Below are positions 11,713 through 23,798 of a stretch of DNA of 64,000 nt, piece after piece (within the stretch, counting starts at the first letter, position 1; each line of letters starts with the position of its first letter). The notes under the pieces were generated by a model. It was not told where the DNA came from. It worked only from the letters and a program-made list of their open reading frames with translations, and did not search any database. A program made the translations under genes and the position numbers. The stretch comes from Isoetes taiwanensis (taxonomy: Eukaryota; Streptophyta; Lycopodiopsida; Isoetales; Isoetaceae), in NCBI GenBank assembly GCA_021234155.1, contig JAJEKV010000017.1, positions 10,977,525-11,041,524 on the forward strand. The letters are read 5' to 3'.

Positions 11713-12059
11713 AGGCGGCCACAGTTAATCGATTCTTCCATCTGCAAAACAGAACAAAGGTTAAAAAAAAACAGATAAAAAAGATTAAACCGAGGTCCAT
11801 TCCGGCATTTTTTTTTTTTTACCTTAAACTGAAGAAAGGTATCCTTCCAGTCCAAGGTCGACTCGCAGCGCCTACAGTGCCGTCGGAATCGGGCACCTTT
11901 TGCTCAGAAAATCAAAGGAGAAGGGTAGAAATGACTTGCAGAATGTGAAAGCTTATTCCCGTGAGGCGGGAATTCCCTCCACTGAAATCCCTAACCCTAT
12001 CATAATGGCTGACGTACGGAGTACGACCCCTCATTATGATATCCGGCAGCCTTAATTCG

Positions 12060-12440
12060 AATGGACGGCAACGATTTTGGACAAGGGGATTTCGGACGGT
12101 GGGATAACACCAAAGTCAGTCGTGCTGACCAGGGGCCGGGAACACCATGGCTGCTGGTGTGGGATCCCCGACACGTGGACGATGACGATTTTAGAGGAGG
12201 GGATTCCGGAGGGTGGGATAACACCACCTACGTGGGATCCCGGAGGAAGGGATCATAGACGTGGTTGCTGATGTGTCTAGGAACGTGCGATCCCGGAGGA
12301 GGGGATCCCAGTGGCATATAATGAGGGCGTCGCCTAGGGATCCCGGAGGAGGGGATAATGAGAGCCAATCTCGGGAGAGGTTATCATCCAGGGACGGGAG
12401 ATCTCGGGGGAGGGAATCTTCATCGTTGATCCCGAAGGAC
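12060..12440 (+). repeat. right GATCCC-rich array (inverted relative to 8,631-8,830)
   Basis: Two larger subunits begin at about 12,061 and 12,178 with related GACGATTTTAGAGGA and AACGATTTTGGACAA motifs followed by a GGGTGGGATAACACC-type block. Then come repeated GATCCCGGAGGAGGGGAT motifs to about 12,440. The second subunit onward matches the left array in opposite orientation. Confidence 0.7.
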
Positions 12441-12540
12441 AGGATCACAGCCGCCACGCCATGTGTCATACATCCTGCGGGAAATCCCCCATCTAGCAAC
12501 ATCTGTCGCATGGGCCCTCCGTCGAACCCGCGTCCGGTAT

Positions 12541-15500
12541 GATTGGACAATGAGCAAAGGACACGGAGGTGTCTTGCCTGCCTCCTATAACAGTGAAAGT
12601 AAATACAACTACTTCAGCACTGGCAATAACAATAATAATAACAACCTACCACAAAGGGTAAGGCAATCCATACATCCCACTAGATACATCAATATAACAA
12701 TACATCAACAGAGCTCCTACCCAAGCTTAGACTCGTGGAGAAGTCAATTGACGGTTAGGGCCTCAAGATAGAACACATCGAGTTATGACAATGACTTGGG
12801 CTAGCAATAGACAATGGCTAGGGTTGACTACTCCAACTGCCCTCTCGTGCATACTATGCAGATGGACTAAATTAGGCTCTGCCATGACTGTAACCTACCG
12901 GAGACACAATCCTTTGCATCACCTAATGAGACTACTCCGAGTTGCATCTCCCCGGTCCGATGAGGTAGGAAGGGTTGCATCTCCCATTCCCGGAGTGCAA
13001 TGGCTCCATAGGTAGCCAGAAGATCGTGACGGCACACATCCTTCACTGACTAACATTCCCAAAATAAGAGCCAGACCAATACCTGCAACTCCGGCAGTAT
13101 TAGTAAAGCTTGCTAAGCCTTTAAGCAATTTTACCTTGCAATTTGGCTTGCGGGATTACCTGCAATGTTAGGCTATTGCATGTAAAATAGACAAGAAAGT
13201 GGGCTAAGACAGGAATCGGGATAGATGCTACATCATTTTTGTGAGGATATTGTGTCATTTTTGTGAGGATATCGGTGCAGTATGAACTGTGCGCAGACTC
13301 GGTGCCCGTGTTTGTCCGGGAACCCGAGTGTGGTGTAGCAGTTTTCAAAATGTTCCTGCTTTAATTGAATTGGATGTTTTGTGATTGGGATTTTGGCCAA
13401 CACGACCTCTTAGTGTTAAGCTGTTAAAATTCTGGTACTTGAAGGAAACACCCATCTGCAGGAATGATTAAAAAAATGAGCCCCCTAACTATAAGCTCTT
13501 GCTCTTGCAAATGCATCTTTATCCTCCGAAGCCATTGCCCACATGCTTGGGATTCTAAAACTTGAGTATGATCTCCAGATTCAAGGCCGCATCAGTTTAG
13601 GGTTTCATCCCCATTTTGGCATATACCCAAATCTTTGCTAACTAGATTCAATCCATGGAGCCAAATAGAGCTAGATTCTTCAGAATTTTAGATTTTCCAA
13701 CCTGTACCAATTTGTGAGCATAGAATCATGATTGCGACCCTGTAGATGAATAGAGGCTTTTGAAAATTCATAGATAACAGGCTCTATTTTCGGAATCACA
13801 GAGTCTTTATCATAGAAATGTTAAGTTTGAAGCGATTCCAATCTGCATAAATCGGGCTCTGTAACAACAGAGATTCTCCATTTTTCAGGAAACAAAGCAC
13901 ATCAGAAGGGGGCTCTGCAAAGATTGTCATAGAGAGCGCTGTTGGCTGAAGAATAGACGAAACTGCCTTTGAATGTAATAGGTATTTTTTCTGAGGAATC
14001 CCTTAGAACTGGCAGCAAGATTCGAGCCCGATTTTGAAAGCGTTTGCAGAGTATTCAGAGTCTTAAATAGATGTATACAGTGGTCAATTTGTCTTTCTAA
14101 ATTACTTTGCCGAAATTAAGATAACACAGCTTCAGACGAAGAAGGATGGGCCTTAATGGTCTGATACGACAAAAAAAAGGAAGCAGAATCAGAATGAAAA
14201 CTGCCAGAAATTAGTTGGTCTCGTGCTTGCTGCATTGCATTTGCAACTACAACAGAGCAGTCAAATACAGCAAGGCAACCATAGCATGCTACCTGTAATT
14301 CCGGCTATTTGAAATAGATGCTATGCAGAAAGAGTTTGCATCCAATGCTATGGCCCACAGAAATTTGGGAATTTGAAAGCAAACAGATTCTATGCAAATG
14401 AATTTGCATTCAATTAAATGGCTCACAAAAGCCCAGTGATTGCCTCTCGACAGCTCAAAGAATGGGGCCGTTCAAATTTGTGTATGCCATGTGTAGACTC
14501 AATAGCTTGGATAAATTCCAAACCCTTCGGGTGTGGGCTGTGTAATTCAATGGAGCTCTCCTATTGTCTTTTTGTTCGTGGAAAAGGATTGGCCGACAGA
14601 TATCAAAGGGATGGATGCCAAAATTTATTTGTGTCTCTGTTACCCTGATGCCTCATACAATCATCTTTTGGACGAATGCACTGCCCTTGCTTTACTGACA
14701 TCGAATCCCCGTTTTAAATGATCTATTTAAACAAATTTTGCTCCTTTCTGTCAAATCTACAGTGAGAGGGCCCGTTAAATTAAGGAAAGGATATAGAGCC
14801 CACTCAATTTCAGTCCATTAGTTTCTTCAGTTATTTGAATGTAGGGTCGATTCAATTTCAATGTATTAGTTTCTTCTTTTATTTGAATGCAATCTATACT
14901 GGAATTTGTAATATGTTTGGACACGGACTTGCAGACGCGAACTTCCTCTATGGGAGCGCGCACACAACAGGCAAAATAAAAGAAGGAAAGACAGGCAAAA
15001 AAACAAGAGGTATATTGGCAACGTAGGATACTTAGCCAGTGTTTTTCGTGCAAATTTGTGGACTTTACTAAGCAAATAGATAGGCTTCTCTCCAAAACCC
15101 AGTTGGTGGATTTGCCAGCCCAATCTGTGGATTCCTCAATAAATTCATGAGCCCAAATGAATGTCAGCAGTTCTTGGCAGCTTCTTGAGTTGCGGCTAAA
15201 TCCGATTGCTCCTAACAAGTATTGAAAATCTTAGCACAATCAAGGCTCTGCTTTAGCAAGCAGGCCATGGAACCAAATGAGACATATAGTACACAGTTAG
15301 GGTCTTGAAGATCTAGCCATTCTAAACACTTAGCTTCTTGAGGAGATAAATGTCTTTGTTTACAATGAACATTCTCTTTGAGTTCTGATATGGAGTTCAG
15401 CAGAACAAAATGTAACTAGCCTCTGCATATTTCTAAGCTACAGTGAAATTATTTGACGAAATAGTTTACCAAAATTGCCGAATTTGCATTAATCCTTTCT

Positions 15501-16480
15501 GAGCACTGCCCATGAGATGGGCCAGCATAGCTTCTCTTTTCAAAAATTCGGCTAGGAAATCTTTTTAGTTTAGAGCTCCAATTTAGAGTTTAATTTCATT
15601 AGCGTAGCAAAATGTGAAGTTTGATTCCAGCTCCAAGGTCCTACGGGCATAGTATAGCTTTAATCCTTCTGAAATCTCTTTACGCAAGAATGACTATGAT
15701 GTTGTATATAACGTCATTGAAGGCGACATGCCCATTTCCATTATATGAAGTGCGATTTATGTGGAAATTGGATGGTGCAGGTTCTTATTATATCAGCTGC
15801 AACTATAATATCTTGAATAGCTTGCAAAGGATCTGGCAATTCTAATTGGGAGACCACCAAATCAAAAAGCAATCTAGGTATGTGTCTATCCAAAACTTGT
15901 CTACATGAGTTATCTCTGATTTTAAGAATTCAGAACAGAAAGTACCCGTTTTTAGACACATGCTTAAAGTCTGTCCAATTCAATTCCTCTCACAAAATGA
16001 GAGAAGATATGGACAGCCATACCCTAAGAAATGGCTACAACCATCCTCTCAGATATGCACCGACTGGACATGCTTGAAGCATGCCAAATTTGAAATTCAC
16101 ATTCAATAGTACTTGCATCCAGAAAGATTGATCACCTCCGGGTTAAAGGCCAGATTTAGCTTGCTAGGATCCAATTCTTAAAGCCAAAAAAATGCCCCAA
16201 TTCGAATAGATTATTTATTTTAAGACTACCTATGGTTTTTTTTAATTTTCTGCTATACATCTGATTCAAATCGCTCCTATCATTCGACTATGGCATGATA
16301 TCAGGCTTTCTATTTTCTGCTCATAACTTTGATAATATCCGTGTAACAATGCCAGGCAGAGAACCCATGGGGTTCACCTCTACCTGATTCAAGCAAGGAT
16401 CATGTGGAAGATCTAGTCTTCGGTGTCTATGCAAGACACATTCGAGCTTCTAGCATGTAACTACTATTTGTACTATTCAA
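12541..16480. other. long gene-free stretch
   Basis: No domain, RNA gene or element terminus was recognised. Local features are a doubled TTTTTGTGAGGATAT at about 13,237-13,272, a doubled GTATTAGTTTCTTC..TTATTTGAATG motif at about 14,816-14,893, and a doubled GTTGCATCTCCC at about 12,941 and 12,973. Open frames are all short and lack conserved motifs. Confidence 0.45.
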
Positions 16481-19400
16481 ATCCATCATCTTGAGCATTA
16501 TTCTATTGCCTATTGACATTTATTTCAAGTGCCAATTGCAACATCCTACCTTAACATGCAACGGATTGACTGTTGTCTGCACATTCCCGACATACTCCAA
16601 ACGCTCCATTGGTAAGTTTGGGTACACTCGTTTTTCTCTCCCTGTGTCACTGCATAGATTTATTGTATGTACATGGTACATACGTAGTAAACATATGTCC
16701 GCATCCCACAATACTAGAGCTCTGCTCTAACTTAGCTAAAATGTGACCTTGGTAGTTCCTTGAAACAAAACCCATTGCCTATGTGTCTTTATGATGTGGC
16801 TGAGCCACCGACTTCCCACATGAACAATGGCCAACTCTATGTTGGAATTGTATATGATGCCTACATTTTGATAGGGTCCCCAGATACTTCAACCATTATA
16901 GTACTTCAGCCCCGTGCATAAACTATGATCCTCTCCATGGGATTATCCCATAATTCCAAAGCTTTTCTAAAGGCTCCTTCACCTAAATATAATATCAACC
17001 ATGTTTTGTCACAATTAACTTATTTTCTTAAGTTATCATGTCAACTTCTACTTTTGATTCCTTTTCAAATGTTGTCGTCTTTGGCCCCCTCATAATGAGA
17101 CAGAGGCATTAAACCCTCTCAATCTCATAATAGAAAACCTATATGTTCGAGCCTTCATTAGTAACCGCCATATGGTTATCCAATTCTTTATCATCTTAAG
17201 GGTCTTAAAGTCATAATCCGTAGGTGGTGTACACCTCAAGGCAAAGGATCCTCGAGCCTCTACTTTGGGGTCTAGCATTGCTCCCCCTGCATAGGGTAAC
17301 TCGTAGGATATATGGACTGTTGGTCTATATAATCTCACCCCTTCTACTTTATACACCTCGTCCTGATACTCTCAGCTTATAACGCTGCTTTAATTCATCG
17401 ATATCTAGAATCCTTGAATAGTTAACTTCCTATTATCTGTTATTTATTTCCATTCTGTTCCAACCATCGTCAGGATATTTTTGAATGTAACGTCGCCATA
17501 TATGCTAGACTTACTCTGGCTATTTTCCTGACTTGAACTCTTTTCATGACCGTTAGTAAGTTGTATCTATCAAAGATAGTCAACTCCAAACAATTGGGCT
17601 AACTTAAATGCTTATCTCTGGTAGATCGTACCTCATCCAATATTTTCAGATTTAAGCATATTTATGCTTATTCTTAGACCTCCTCCTGTAACATTCTGTT
17701 CGTCTTCAACACATATCCTACTATTTTCCTGTATGGCATAAATCTGAATATCACAGTTGACATCCTTGATATCATCACTAATGTAGTATTTGAAGCTGCT
17801 TTTCAACATTCATGACCACAAACTTGTTATTATGTGATATAGTAACATGTGTCATCCATTCCTAAGTCTAAAGTCATATCTGATTCTTGGACACCGCCAC
17901 AACGTTAAATTCACAATTACCGGCCATATTGTCCAATCCTCAGTACCTATATGACTAGTACATGTGTTTCTCCATGCATATTCTTGTCTCGGTCTTTAAT
18001 TAATCCGCTCCCGTATAACAATCTCGTGGATGATATTATCCACTAGGAATTCAACTTCTGGTTGCCCCGATATTTTCTCAGCTCGTTATCTTCTATCATA
18101 TTCATGTCGTGGTTTTAGCACCATACTTTTCACAGTCTCTGACTCATATTCCTAGGCCAACCCTAGCTCGATGTGACCACCAAGCGTTGGTCACATATTC
18201 AACAATGAGAAGCTCTACCCTAAGTTCCTAATGAGCGTGTTCACCGTCTAGTATAAGAACTGTTAGCATAATTATTTCCGTACATTATACAGATTGTGAA
18301 CTAAACGTTCTATTATACACCCTTTCTCTTTTTATTAAGCTTCGGGACTATATGGTCCTAGTTGACCTTTACCAACGAGGAGCTACTCCTCGACATACAA
18401 ACCACATCATCAACTCCATCCCACATTCTCCGAGAGATGTTCTTGGGCATCTACCTTGTTTATACTCCACACTAGTCAAAGTGTCCCTTCAACTTCCCTA
18501 TATTTGAAATGTTGTTTACAACAACTTTCAAGCTCCCCTTGTCTCACACTTGCCATGTGGGACATTACTTGCCTCCCTAATGCATCACTAGTTGGAGGTC
18601 GACTTCCCTTAATAGTATAGCTTCACCAAAGCTCCAGCATACTTTCCTTGCAGCTTTCAGACGATTGCCGCCTTCTGCTAGCAATTGTCGTCGTCCATTC
18701 CAACGGTCTTATAGAATACTTATTCTCGCCTTCGCTCAGTTCGACCTCGATTCTCTCGACCTTGTGTAGAAACTACATTCCACATTGTCCAGTCTTCTGT
18801 TCGGCGCCCCTTTGCTCCCAGCGGAGACATGATATCCTTAACTTCTACCACGCATGATGGCCATACATTTGACCAACATCATTAAGCGTATCCACGTGGC
18901 TACATTCTCATCTTACTCATGCATACCCTTGCATCTATATTGCACGCCTTAGGAACGCCAGCCTCCTTATGAAATGCAACTTATGCGTAATTTTATAATA
19001 TGTAGTTTATGGATCTGCGTCGTTCTATGCCATTAATCTGTGCTTCTATAGCGTAAACATTCTATACCTTGACCACCATTGTCGAGGAAGTGATCTCCCT
19101 TTCATAAGCTGGATATTTATAATCCAGTTTCCATTTTAATATAGTACCTCTCTGACGTGTTCTATGACAGATAATCATACATCACTTCTTTCTCAACTAC
19201 ATGGTGCTATATCCAGTATCCTTCTACGTTGAATGACAATATATATGCCACATGACAAATCAATCCTCGTCATTATTAGGTATACCTTTCTGGGTTGCTT
19301 AACTTTCACTGATTCAATGGGATCACAACATCATGCTAGCAATTCTACTTCCAACGTTTAGAACTTCTACCCGAGCTTTCCTTCTGGTAACAATGTCATC

Positions 19401-19760
19401 TTGACATTACCTATCTACTAATGGGATATTTAATATCCTGCGCAGTCATCACCCTCTAGCCAAACTTTATCTAAATCAGCTTGCTATTCGAATCTCGTGC
19501 TATAATATCTATATGTAATATGTTTGTGCTTGTCTCTATGCCTTCCTATATGACTACCCCCACCGTTCTCTATGGAGTTCCATCGGCTTCCATCTCACCA
19601 AATCGATTGTTTTTCCATCTGTCACGCTTAATTCACAACTAAACTAAAACCTTAGGAATACGCACATATTTTTAAGAGTCTTTCGATATTATTAACATTA
19701 ATAGCTCACAAATTCTTATATCTTTGTATGACTTGCCACCATTAGCTTCATGGAGTCACC
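16481..19760. other. pyrimidine-rich spacer, probably decayed retrotransposon sequence
   Basis: The forward strand is rich in T and C and poor in G for over 3 kb, with no frame longer than 90 codons. This composition matches the sequence just upstream of the polypurine tract of the LTR element in the 10.8-kb units (about 25,640-26,120). An untranslated spacer of a related Ty3/gypsy element is a reasonable inference, but no diagnostic domain remains. Confidence 0.35.
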
Positions 19761-19896
19761 TCAGGGCACTCCCTTTTCAGTCCAGGATGACCTCTCCCTA
19801 GTTCAATTAACTCGGCGGCGTGATGAGTTATGAAAGGTTCGAGAGGCGAGGCTCCAAAGAAAATGGGCAGTCTATCGGGGAGGTGGCACACTTATT

Positions 19897-20054
19897 TGTA
19901 ACGTTCCTAACCGACATGCCCTTAGCCAACTGGGCAAAACGGTCTAGACGTTTATGAGTAGTCGCTTCTACCCATTTATGCCGGTGTCTCGGGAACGCCC
20001 CACAGGCACATTCAAGGTTCGAATACTCGAGCGGTCTACCATGGGCCCGTTACA
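19897..20054 (-). repeat. TRIM 3' LTR (reverse-strand orientation)
   Basis: 158 bp, TGTAAC...GTTACA. Opposite-strand tRNA-promoter-like boxes are present: TAGCCAACTGGGC at 19,923-19,935 (A-box-like) and GGTTCGAATAC at 20,016-20,026 (B-box-like). Confidence 0.9.
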
Positions 20055-20191
20055 GTCTCTCCCACTAGAACTATGCTCGTCCTCGAGCATCCAAGGCTCC
20101 ATGTCTATGTCATACTATGTGACGATGATTACCAAGTCTTTGCAAATTACCCATGCATATAGGGACCCATGGAGACTCGAACTCGAGACCT

Positions 20192-20203
20192 GCTCTGATA
20201 CCA
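20192..20203 (-). promoter_or_regulatory. TRIM primer binding site (initiator Met-tRNA type)
   Basis: Reverse strand TGGTATCAGAGC, the classic plant LTR-element primer binding site complementary to methionine tRNA, two bases inside the LTR boundary at 20,206. Confidence 0.9.
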
Positions 20204-20205
20204 AC

Positions 20206-20363
20206 TGTAACGTTCCTAACCGACATGCCCTTAGCCAACTGGGCAAAACGGTCTCGACGTTTATGAGTAGTCGCTTCTACCCATTTATGCTGGTGTCTCG
20301 GGAACGCCCCACAGGCACATTCAAGGTTCGAATACTCGAGCGGTCTACCATGGGCCCGTTACA
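20206..20363 (-). repeat. TRIM 5' LTR (reverse-strand orientation)
   Basis: 158 bp, same termini as its partner. It is followed on the forward strand by the target duplication TTATT at 20,364-20,368. Confidence 0.9.
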
Positions 20364-21279
20364 TTATTCTTGATCTTAATGGCCTCAGAACCCCTGGTTA
20401 GGTTACGTCTAATCGCACCAGGGATTACGTCTAGTCGCTTTTGCCCGGCTTGGGTCTGCTTTTGCTCTGTTCTTATGTACTTTGGTATTGTTTTTGTATT
20501 GCTTATGTTCCATTGTTTATAATGTTTCCGTGATAGGCCTTTGCCCCCCGTTTTGGTTCGGGCTTATGCCCCTTTTTCTGTATTGGATCCCATAATCCGA
20601 TTGGGTTTCCGCGGACGATAAAATCTCTATCTATCTATCTCTCATGTTTCACTCTTTATAACTCTCACTGTGAGATAGCACTTGCGTATTAAACTATTTT
20701 CACGAACACATACTAACGCTCATGAATCCTCTCAGATACATGAATTGCACATTACACATCATTTTCAACTTTGATCACCTTGAAGATGATAATCTCTGTG
20801 CAAATTAAAATCTCACCACTGACTTCTTCTGATGATCTGGCAATTATTTCATTTTCCTAATTCTACGGACTCATAATTGCGATCCATTAGATTTATTCTA
20901 ATATCTTTTGAGCTTCCCATGCATCACAATGTCCGATTCCATATGAACTCTGCATTGGATTTTCCACCACCTTTTAGCAATTTGTTAAGCATTTTGCTAA
21001 TTCCTTCCAAGTTGTTTGAATTTCCAAATTATCCCTTACCCTTCGATCTTGTGTTGCCTTCCTTAAGGATGATTTTGTTCGCTAATGGTATGATTAGGAT
21101 CCTTTACCTATGGATGATATGTGTGAATGTCCAATCATTCTTGATTTGATTCATACACACTTCTCATCTATAAGTAACTGCCTTTTGCTATAGATGGAAT
21201 ACGACAACCCCCATGGGCTGCCACAGTGGAACGTCCGCGCTTGACTTGCAAGCAAGAGATCATTCTTATCAAGCACTAG

Positions 21280-22209
21280 ATGGCGGAACTGCAGGCGTAT
21301 ATTTTGCAATGTGCACTACTGCATATGGCTTGTCGTGTGCCTGCGCACCATAGACGCGTTAAACGCCCACGTCCTGCAACAACATCCAGCTCCAATTTAG
21401 ACTCCATTGACTTTTCCGAGTCTGATACTGAATAGGAGAAGTCTATTGACAAGGATCAAAAAGTGATTGCCTCTGCAAGCACCAGTATTTGGAGAACCCG
21501 CAAACTCGTCCAATTCTCTGGCATAAATGTCAAGTCTTGGTTAAAGGAGATCCACCAGGTTGGCAATGGGTATGGGATGATTGATAAAGTCACCAGGAGA
21601 CTTGCTATCAGTAACCTCACGGGTCCTGCCCGTAATTGGTGGGAAGGATATGCATCAGCTAATGGCTTAACAGGCAATAAGTGCAGGTTCAACACATCTG
21701 CTCAAGCTTTCAGAGCTTGCTATGTTCCACGTACTCATAAGTGTCAGCAACTCCAGACTTTTTATAGGCTGGCACAAAAACATTTATCAGCACAGGCTTA
21801 CACTAATCAATTCTTGCGCCTCCGCTCATATCAGGCGGCTATTTCAGAACGGACAGCTATGGAGTGATACGTTGCCAGATTGTTTGGCAATTTCTCGAAT
21901 ATGGTACGTGCATTTGCCACCAAGTCAGTAGCTAAAGCCGCAGCAAGAGCCCTTGCATTAGAGGGAAAAGCACCTTCAACCTCAGATCCGAACCTCTCCA
22001 CTTCTACTCTACGCAAGAGCCCAGGACCTGCACAACTATCATTATATGACAGGCTCAAGAAGGACCATGCATGCTTTCGATGTTTCCATCGTGGACACTG
22101 TATTCACAACTGCCCTTGTGTGATACAGGAAGATCGCATGGCCATAGCAGAGGCGGACAATGGACCATCAACCCTTTTACTCGACTCATCTCCGACGACA
22201 TCAACTTAA
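21280..22209 (+). pseudogene. Ty3/gypsy retrotransposon gag pseudogene with CCHC zinc knuckle
   Basis: One reading frame runs from the ATG at 21,280 to 22,209, interrupted by a TAG at 21,433 and a TGA at 21,865; a TAG also sits just before the ATG. The capsid part reads NVKSWLKEIHQVG, then LTGPARNWWEGYA, FYRLAQKHLSAQAYTNQFLR and ISERTAME, the usual Ty3/gypsy Gag pattern. The zinc knuckle CFRCFHRGHCIHNC (CX2CX4HX4C) is at 22,072-22,113. No protease or pol follows; the sequence turns into C-poor AT-rich DNA. This is the 5' coding part of a decayed element. An earlier ATG at 21,194 is in another frame and stops after 16 codons. Confidence 0.85.
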
Positions 22210-23100
22210 CGGTGCCACATGGAATATATTTGTGAGATGTATCTGTGCGATGTAAATATAAGAGTATCCGTATGTGTGATAAATGTATGTAAATGAGAAT
22301 AGATATAGATAATGAATTAATATGTGTACAGATGTGAATGTACTGAAAAGAAGAAAAGTATTTAAAAATATAGTGGAAAGAAAAATGTTGATATAATAAA
22401 ATGTAGCATGAATGCGGTGTTAAATTTAATAGAATGGAGAATATAACTATGTATGTGTTATACACTATAGAATGAATAATGAGACTTAGGTTATGATTAT
22501 AAAAAGGTTATGAATGATAAATGATGAAGAACGTGTGTGTGTAATTAATGTTAAAGTAGACATATAACAATGGGAGATATAATCCAATATATATGTGTAT
22601 TACATGATATAAGGGATACAGGGTGCGTGTATAGTATATAATAGTATAAGTATAAATATGATGGGTATCTATAAGAATGACGGTAGCAATCTATAAGTTG
22701 TTAAAAATGTAAGAAAATAAGAAAACTTTTTGATACAAAATAAAATTAGAGCATAGTGTATTAAAACACATTGTAAATAGAAGGGAGAGTATAATAGAGA
22801 TACAAAAAGAAGTTAATATGATTAGAATGAGTTTGTAGTATATAGTGTGAGAATTATAAGTGTGTATTATATTAAAAGAAGAAATAGAAATTGTCTATGT
22901 CTATGGCCGTGTATAATATATAGTCAGCTACATATGTGTGAATAAAGAATGATTTCTAAATTAGGTATATTGTGAGATAGTGTCAATGTAATGTATATCT
23001 ATAAGAGTATAACATTGAATAGTCTAATAATGAAAGGTATATATCGATCAATATAGTGAAATGGAGAAGTATACATTTGATCCTAAGATACTATATGGAT
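22210..23100. other. C-depleted, AT-rich block
   Basis: For about 890 bases the forward strand consists almost wholly of A, T and G with very few C. It has many short ATATAGTATA- and GTATGTGT-like words and no coding frame. It begins directly after the gag pseudogene. Its strand bias is the opposite of the G-poor block at 16,481-19,760. Confidence 0.55.
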
Positions 23101-23798
23101 CCCAAACATTTTTTATATGACGGACAAGCAAGTGGAACTAGTTCTACATGCTCTTCTCGGTAGTGCGTACAAGCAGACAAGGAATACTTATCACCTGTCC
23201 TACTTGGTTAAGTAAACCCACTTACCAAAGTAGGATACAACATCAATCCTCGAGAGAAATTTTAATGAGGCTTGCATCCTATGGAAACGTCCTGCATGCA
23301 CCAACAATGACACCATCACCTCTGACTTTAAAGGAACGCGATGCGCTACAACCATTAGCCGATATCTCGACGAGTGTTAGATCTGGTAGGGATCATGCAG
23401 GCCAGTCTTCATGCAGCGGGGATAGGGATGCATCCTAGAAATGGGGATGGGCATATAGACATGATAGCATGCCTTCGTCTACAGCTATAATGGTAACATT
23501 GCCATTTCTTACGCCGAGACGGATGGCAAGCCTTAGGCATGATAGGTTTCCCTTTTTTCCTTTTCTTCTTCAAAGGGGTTGGTCATTTCAACCATTCTAT
23601 ATTATAAAATCGTGGCATCTCTCTGTTCGCCCGATCGACGACCGAGATTGTCTCAATGTCCCTCCGCCCCAATCAACGACTCAAATCATCCCGATGGCCC
23701 TCTACCTCATGGACGGCCCAGATCCTGCCATGTGGCAGAACCCCATGGCAAATTATATTGGGCCCGTTAATAAAAAATAAATTGACGGGGCACTTAAA
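23101..23798. other. left flank of the tandem array
   Basis: No recognised gene. CTATATTATAAAA at about 23,595-23,610 is a plausible TATA box about 190 bases upstream of the ATG at 23,799, which opens the frame running into unit 1. Short frames at 23,148-23,780 have no known motifs. Confidence 0.35.

Larger units (their letters stand above)
8590..12540. mobile_element. candidate MULE (Mutator-like) element with inverted repeat-array ends
   Basis: Sequence at 8,631-8,830, read in reverse complement, aligns through most of its length with 12,178-12,376 (roughly 80% by eye), so the two form long terminal-type inverted repeats. Both consist of variants of GATCCCGGAGGAGGGGATC. Between them lies a SWIM-finger segment typical of Mutator-like transposases, further copies of the motif at 9,487-9,920, and an unrelated exon-like ORF at 11,173-11,712. 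Long inverted ends plus a SWIM transposase suggest a MULE, and the extra ORF would fit gene capture (Pack-MULE). The exact ends and the 9-bp target duplication were not identified, so the limits are approximate. Confidence 0.5.
19897..20363 (-). mobile_element. complete TRIM (terminal-repeat retrotransposon in miniature), 467 bp
   Basis: Two 158-bp direct repeats (19,897-20,054 and 20,206-20,363) differ at only about two positions. Each begins TGTAAC and ends GTTACA. The element is bounded by the 5-bp direct repeat TTATT (19,892-19,896 and 20,364-20,368), a target-site duplication. The 151-bp interior has a primer binding site two bases from the 5' LTR (reverse orientation) and a purine-rich AGTGGGAGAGAC before the 3' LTR. 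There is no coding capacity, so it must rely on enzymes of another LTR element. Small size, short LTRs and PBS/PPT define a TRIM. The high LTR identity implies recent insertion. Confidence 0.93.
19761..20643 (+). mobile_element. retroposon (LINE-like) 3' end, interrupted by a TRIM
   Basis: Before the TRIM, a frame with one stop reads Arg-rich residues ending in LQRKWAVYRGGGTLI. After removing the TRIM and one copy of its TTATT duplication, sequence continues into a T-rich tail region (about 20,369-20,610) and ends in ATAAAATCTCTATCTATCTATC. Such a short ORF end, a 3' untranslated region and a simple-repeat tail resemble the 3' end of a non-LTR retrotransposon. The family was not identified. 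Confidence 0.4.

Noticed and set aside
17090-17356. 88-codon reverse-strand frame as a retroelement gene
   Set aside because: No Gag or pol signature was found; surrounding sequence is non-coding and G-poor.
19897-20363. tRNA gene or SINE suggested by A/B-box-like motifs
   Set aside because: Box spacing is too long for a tRNA, no cloverleaf could be drawn, and LTR ends, PBS and target duplication fit a TRIM better.
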